Source of the DNA: Malus domestica
Taxonomy: Eukaryota > Streptophyta > Magnoliopsida > Rosales > Rosaceae
DNA: 64,000 nucleotides
Assembly: GCF_042453785.1 (NCBI RefSeq)
Contig: NC_091668.1
Coordinates: 13,908,001 to 13,972,000 of the forward strand
Direction: 5' to 3'
Positions 58,333 to 64,000 of this stretch are shown piece after piece. The notes beneath the pieces are model-generated. The model did not search any database. It saw only the letters and a list, made by a program, of their open reading frames with translations, and was not told the DNA's origin. The first letter of the stretch is position 1; each line of letters opens with the position of its first letter. The translations under genes and the position numbers were made by a program.

Positions 58333-59025
58333 ATGGCGGAGCTAGGAATTTAAGACAATAGGGTCAAAAAATAGCTTTAAAAAATCTATCACACTTTCAT
58401 TTATAATTGTCCACGACGTGTTCTCATATTTTGAAAATGTCGTATTACAACATCATTATCAATAAAATCAAATACCTCTTTCTCAATGTATACAACCAAA
58501 ATATCATTCAACCATTGATCACCCATCCTATTACGATGTGGATTCTTCACAATTTTCACCACCGAAAAAGCTCTTTCAACTAAAACAGGAGCAACAAGTA
58601 AATCAATACTAATTTCACTAGCAAGTACACTAATTTGGATCACATGTGGGTTCACATGTTCCATGTTGAGTGAGCCAACTTGGGTCAATATTTGTTGGCC
58701 ATTGTGGCCCACGCAACCAAGATTACTTACAATAGCAACTTTCTATTGTGAGTGATGTTGCAGCGCTGCTACTACAGTGCTATTATAAGGGTCAATTAGC
58801 AGCGCTATTATAAGGGTCAATTTTTTTTAAAGGGTTTCGTTCACAAAGTTATTGGGGGTCAAAGGGAGCCCAATGCCCCCCCCCTCCCAACATTGGCTCC
58901 ACTAGTGGTCACACAACGATTCAGTTGGATGGCTCCACTAGTGGTCACACAACCCCCCCCCCCCCCGGGCCTCCCCCAACATTGGCTCCACTAGTGGTCA
59001 CACAACGATTTAGTTGGATGGTTAT
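58333..59025 (-). mobile_element. hAT element fragment with duplicated right edge
   Basis: The left edge atggcggagctaggaattt and the inverse of the right edge (acattggctccacta) look like decayed inverted ends. Inside is a transposase piece (58712-58401, minus). The right edge with its C-tract is duplicated: cattggctccactagtggtc occurs at about 58902 and 58980, with part of it again near 58930. Confidence 0.55.
58401..58712 (-). pseudogene. hAT transposase C-terminal fragment (TTF-type)
   Basis: The minus-strand frame of 103 codons includes ERAFSVVKIVKNPHRNRMGD and QWLNDILVVYIEKEVFD. This is the C-terminal dimerisation region of plant hAT transposases annotated as TTF-type zinc finger or MYM-type proteins. 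The zinc finger and catalytic parts are absent. Confidence 0.75.
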
Positions 59026-60845
59026 ATTCTAGAGAGAACAAGTCAAGAAATAACGCACTGGTTCGTGAAATTTTATCAAACCGTAGTGTGCTTTCCTTAA
59101 AGAGAGATACTCACACCACAACCTAATTGTCTATGCACTTCTTAGAAGAAAATTTCAATTTTCTTGTAATTTTCCCAAGATAACCTAAAATGTACCAACT
59201 GACGATAACCTAAAAAATATTTTGTAATTAATGACAACAAATTTTGTATTTTTTTATGTTTTAAAGGGACAATATATAGTTTTAACATTAATCTACGAGG
59301 ATTCAAACTTAGTTGCAATGAATCATTTCAGAACCAAGGTCCTTGTTTTGTTAGTTTATTTGTTTTGTTGAAGATTTGTATGACACTGTGTTGTAATTGT
59401 CACTCCAAAAATGTCATACGCACCGTTCCCTTTCACGTACAAATTCTCTCCTCATAAAATTATATTGAAATTGGTACCAGGCGGAATATTCTATAATTAA
59501 AAATCAATATATGCTAGATTGAATAGTCAACGACACCGGTCAACTAAGTTCAGATTTACTAGTTTACCAAAAGCGAATTAATCAGTTAAACTTAGATTAC
59601 TTAAGTGATCCAAATTAACTAAAGTCTAGTTCAATGCTCATGGTAACTTTGATAAACTTAGTCATAAACATAAATATATTTGCAAGCCATAGAAATAAAA
59701 TATCACAAGCAAATGAACAAGATATGCAAACAAGAAAAACAATCAACAACACACGAAGTTTTTGGCCAAAAAAGCCCACATCTGGATTAAAAAACAAGGG
59801 ACTTTACTGAGTCCAATTTGCTAGTGGAAATAAGGTTCGTACAAATTATCACATCAAGCTCATTTCCTAGATCTAATCTAAGGAACAATTTTACCTTTAT
59901 GCAACCTTACTTTGCATATGATGGAGATGTCTTTAGTCTTCATTAGGAGGCAGCTCTAACCTTGAACTCTTCTTCTTGTGGCACTAAGACCAACACAATC
60001 AATGTAAATGATATTATGATGATGATAATGTGAAATATGGATATAAAAGATCAGTCAGTTTCTCCAATCAAATAATTGAAAGAAGAAATCTATATGAATC
60101 TGAAAACTAGGTTTAAATGAAGATTTGAAACTTAAGGGACCATGAAAATAGTGCAAATCTATTTCTCAATGATGGGGAATTTTATGCATGGAAATCAGTT
60201 TGGCAGATAAGGTTTCAAGTGAAAAACACAAGAGGAAGCTTAAAGTTTTTTTAATGCAATCTTAAAAAATCTAGACTTTTTAACCAAAAGAACAAATGAA
60301 CCCTAGGACCTGTTTTTAAGGAAGGCATGCATGTTTCAAACAAAGAGAACCCGGAGACATGTGTCAAGAGCAAAAGCAATCTTTACAAATCTAGGGTGGA
60401 AAATTCACTCTCAGGAAAAATGTGTCAGTTGGCTCATGTGAGATGTCTTAAAGTGTGTGCCTAACTTGCGTGAAAGCAGTGACCAATTATGATGAGACAA
60501 CACAACTAGACAGAATGGATTGGAAAATTAAGCATGAAATGCATATGCATGAACAAACCTTTGAGGAGACAAAACCAAACGATTGAGTGATTATTTCTAG
60601 CAGTATGATCACATAAGTGACAAGGATCGTCGTGCTGGAAATTGCAGATAAGAAAGAACGAATGAAATATCAAATTTCTTTATTAAAACACACTCACAAT
60701 CTTGACATTGTGTGTTAACTGTCAAGTAACGGCAAGTTCAGACTTCTTTGGATTTTCTCCTTAGTTCATACCGTAAGGAGATACAAATGAATGGAAAATT
60801 ATAAATGGACAGGAAGAAGTAACATTGGTACAACAATTCTGCTGC
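59026..60845. other. Intergenic DNA and AFG1-like 3' flank
   Basis: No gene is recognised. The right part (about 60650-60845) is probably the 3' UTR of the minus-strand AFG1-like gene. Confidence 0.45.
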
Positions 60846-63681
60846 TTAATATGACAACTGCGGCTGTATGTTTCGTGAAGATATACTTTCAAATCCCCGG
60901 CGTTGTTTCTGGAAATACGGATGAAGACTGTGGACTCCCTCCAAATATACGGGCGTCTGCATTTCAATCAAGCGCGACACCTACACATACGGATCATCCA
61001 TTCAGAATATTGGAAGATTAATCTGTCTGGCCAGAAACCACAAGAAAATCCAGAATAAATAAAAGCCCTGAAGTTTCTACATTAACTCATCGCTTTCATT
61101 GGACCGCCTAAACTGTTATGAGAGCCAAAGAACGAAATCAGAAACAAAGTGGTCTGGAGAAACAAAGAACCACTTACTGCTCTGCGGAAAGCAAACATCT
61201 CTTCTTGACCAGATAGCATGGATATTATACCAGTTGGGGCACCTCCTGAACTAACATTACCTTCTGCTAAAACATCGCGACGAAGCTTTGAACCTTCTGT
61301 CTCTGTTTCAAACTGGAAACTGAAAGCAAGCAAGTACACATGTTTAGACTGAAATACTGACAACCATAACAATACTAAAAGAACCATTGAATCAGAATTG
61401 CTAGTACTATTAAGCAAATGTATCTCCTTAAGCCCTTGACGGTACAAGAATCTTTCAAGAATGTATCCAAGTCAATTGATATTTCCTGCACGTTGCGCTC
61501 TTATAACTGAGCTGATATTTTGATGACAGTTTCCCCAACCACCGATGAATTTGCACAAATGCAATAAATTGTGTGTGCAAGCAGGAGAAAGTAATTTTTA
61601 CATGCATCTATCGAGGATATGCAAAACCTATCCGAGAGTATCGGGCAAGTATTGGATACGGGATACAGGACCAAACAGAAGTATCCGTGCATCATAGTGC
61701 AAAACATATGCGAAAGGAATACAAGTCAGAAACAAAGCAATGAGCGGTAAGTCCTGATCCAGAATGATGAATCTCAAAGCCCCGAGATTTCTTGATATAA
61801 AATTAATAAGAAATGAACAAAAACGGACACTCACCTCTCCAGATCAAAAAGAGTACCCTCTTCAGTTCCTTGAAATAATTCATCAATAGAAGATGCTGCA
61901 GAACAAAATAGACGGCAATGATGATTGTATAATTCATCAATGAGGGTAATAAACCGCCGTGCCTGAAAAATTGGAAGAAAAAAAAATTATTTAGTTTATG
62001 TCAAATGTATACTCATTTGAACTAAAATTAAATGTGAGATATAGTTTTTGAGACATTCGGATGTTTGTATTAATCTCGTACAATACATATGCATGCATGT
62101 CAATCCAGTTATCATTGACAGGATTGGGACATGATGACTACTTAATGCTTTCATTTTCTGTTTCTTTTTTTCAAGCATTAACCTGAATAACTGCAGATAT
62201 ATGTTCAAAGTGGTGGAAAGTCACCCCCCCCCCCCGACTCACATTACCAGATAAAACTAAACCCACTTTGCATACAATGTTTTAGTCCTTATTGTCCGAT
62301 GAAGCTTCACCAACTTATGTGGAACCCGAACATGAAACATGCCAAACAAAAAACTAGAGAAGTTGAGTAGTACCTTATCACGGATACGCATACTCATCAT
62401 TGGAATGTCAGATATAAATATAGTGTGATAATTTTCTGCAACTGCAATATAATCAGCTGCACCTACCTAAATTCAATAACAAAAGCAGAGAGAAAATATA
62501 AAACAATCATCAGATATAGAAAATAGATGTAAGATATAACACGAAACTTGCAAACACAGACAAAGGCAAGAGTAATACCGGCCGACCACAGAGATAATCA
62601 AATGCGAACCGTGCCGCTCCATTAGAGCATTCGGGAACCTCCAGTGTTCTGATTTACGAACCAAGTGTCTTTAATTACATAATGGATTATGACAAATAAA
62701 TTGTTATTTCAAATTTTAGAAGTACCTCCCGAACATCACTCGAATAGTATCCGAGGCAATCTGTCCCCCTATTTGGTTTGTGACTTCATGCCACTTCTTC
62801 TCAAATTTCTCCATAGCAACGCTGTCTGAGGGCCAGAAGTAGTGAACCTGTATGTTTAAGCTGGTCAAGTTTTACGCGACAGTATTATCTATATGCCTTT
62901 TCTAACTACTAGATGGAAACAACTACTCCAAAATGCAAGAGAGTAGGAACTCTGTTTCTATAATTTAAAAAAAAAAAAAAAAACAAGATACAGAATTGTG
63001 AATGGACTGATGAGTCAGTGAAGCATATCCATCAAATACATGAAGAACAACTAAAGAATGACGGGAAAATAGCCATGACTTACAGCACTCATATATGAAG
63101 CTGTTGTCAACGAGTGCAACGAAATAGAAGTAATATTTCACATGTATTTGCCAAAAAAGAAAATGCTTCATGCTTACCTGGTCTGCAGATCTTTGACTTT
63201 GAGCTATAACACGACGATAATCAATCTCACTTCCAATGAGAACAGTCTCACAGTGCTCATTCAGTTTGCGAACAAACTTTTGGAAGATCTCCCGCTGCAT
63301 ACCATCCTGCATAAGAAATTTTTGTTTCAAAAGAAAAAGGTAGAGAAATGTTGGTCCAAGAAAAAAGGATGAAAACTTCTTATCAACATAACAATCAAGT
63401 TGCTAAATAATTCAAAGATCGGTTACAAAGTATTGATTTTAGGCCATCTTCATCACTCCTTACCCATGAAGTTACATGAATAGGCACAATGCCAAAGGAT
63501 TATCGAGAGAAATAAATTGGCAGGGAATATGGATGGTTTATCACAGTATTAAAGAAACACACATGTGCACCTGATTTAAGTCTGTTGGCGCTCGATTACT
63601 GGTGGCAACAAAAACAGTTCCGGTACTTAACAATCTGCTAACAATTCCAGATAAGGCCACAATAGCAAATACATCAACAGT
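60846..63681 (-). CDS. AFG1-like AAA ATPase, C-terminal part (5' end off-window)
   Basis: Eight in-frame minus-strand exons are visible: 63681-63571, 63306-63178, 62847-62726, 62648-62579, 62466-62374, 61962-61835, 61319-61178 and 60980-60846. They encode the last 309 residues. Landmarks are TVDVFAIVALSGIVSRLL just after the Walker B region, the sensor motif VFVATSNRAP, GMQREIFQKFV, GSEIDYRRV, RTLEVPECSNGAARF with FDYLCGRP, FISDIPMMSMRIRDKARRFI and IDELYNHHCRL. The tail RLIEMQTPVYLEGV is followed by 25 more residues to a TAA at 60846-60848. The family (yeast Afg1, human AFG1L/LACE1) consists of mitochondrial-type AAA ATPases involved in respiratory-complex subunit turnover; plant roles are little known. 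Walker A and the N-terminus lie beyond 64000. Confidence 0.92.
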
Positions 63682-64000
63682 CTGAAATAGAAAGAAAGAA
63701 ATTCCAAGTCACAAGATGAGCAGCAGAACATTTAAGCTAGGTTTTCCCCCAGCGTGTTGTAGAAAATACGGAACCATTATTGATACATGAATGCCAAGTT
63801 GATCCTATTTAAGTTTAACTTAACAAGTTTAATTCAACCTTGCGATTAGAAAAAAAATGATCACAAACTGCAATAAACAATAAATAAAGGACAAAACAGC
63901 AAGACCTAAAAACATTAAATCTTGACTGACTGATCCATTAGAAACTTTACGATCATTTCTGTAAGGCATTATAGGCTACATATAAGCTATGGACTAGGAT

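Overview
This is a stretch of plant nuclear DNA. The genes have many GT-AG introns, the products are plant-specific (HY5, cellulose synthase, OCP3, BT1 carrier, EG45-like), and the spaces between genes are AT-rich and full of plant transposons. The repeats (Cassandra with 5S-like LTRs, Au-type SINEs, abundant hAT- and Harbinger-type MITEs) and the protein sequences suggest a woody eudicot, most likely Rosaceae of the apple/pear group. The species assignment is inference.

Layout of genes. (+) OCP3 homeodomain protein, 2606-4129. (+) HY5 bZIP factor, 7859-10195. (+) CESA1-type cellulose synthase with 14 exons, 22806-29502. (+) Alba-domain protein, 30834-32454. (-) BT1-type adenine nucleotide carrier, 38835-36404. 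(+) Two tandem 7SL (SRP) RNA loci, 46751-47000 (3'-truncated) and 47984-48287 (apparently intact, with plant USE and TATA box). (+) EG45-like/plant natriuretic peptide-like secreted protein, 49506-50089. (-) AFG1-like ATPase, 63681-60846, whose 5' exons lie beyond the right edge. A small broken gene resembling MAPK-kinase-substrate proteins lies at 5331-5534. The neighbour pairs OCP3/HY5 and CESA1/BT1 are also neighbours in Arabidopsis (At5g11270/At5g11260 and At4g32410/At4g32400, from memory), so the gene order looks ancient and the gaps have been inflated by transposons.

Layout of repeats. A duplicated fold-back MITE (1.0-2.43 kb) lies just upstream of OCP3. A 3.13-kb LTR-only element (10998-14131, TSD tgaag) sits inside a hAT-like MITE. 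A degraded Harbinger element (14386-16343) and a second truncated copy (18643-19228) are separated by a 2.29-kb solo LTR (16344-18633, TSD atggt). A Harbinger relic with convergent transposase and Myb-like remnants (33.5-35.95 kb) is split by a complete Cassandra TRIM (34199-34837, TSD taaat). A 1.25-kb solo LTR lies at 39714-40962 (TSD ccaac). A relative of the 11-14 kb element lies in the opposite orientation at about 43.3-45.7 kb. A second Cassandra (56363-56808), two SINEs (46136, 58097) and a hAT transposase fragment (58401-58712) follow.

The most unusual structure is a 4,566-bp non-autonomous hAT element (50577-55142, 8-bp TSD cctcacat) whose interior is a roughly ten-copy array of a 346-bp repeat. 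Each unit carries an open frame of about 97-120 codons. The genes here are independent housekeeping, light-signalling, cell-wall and transport loci; nothing suggests an operon-like or clustered pathway.
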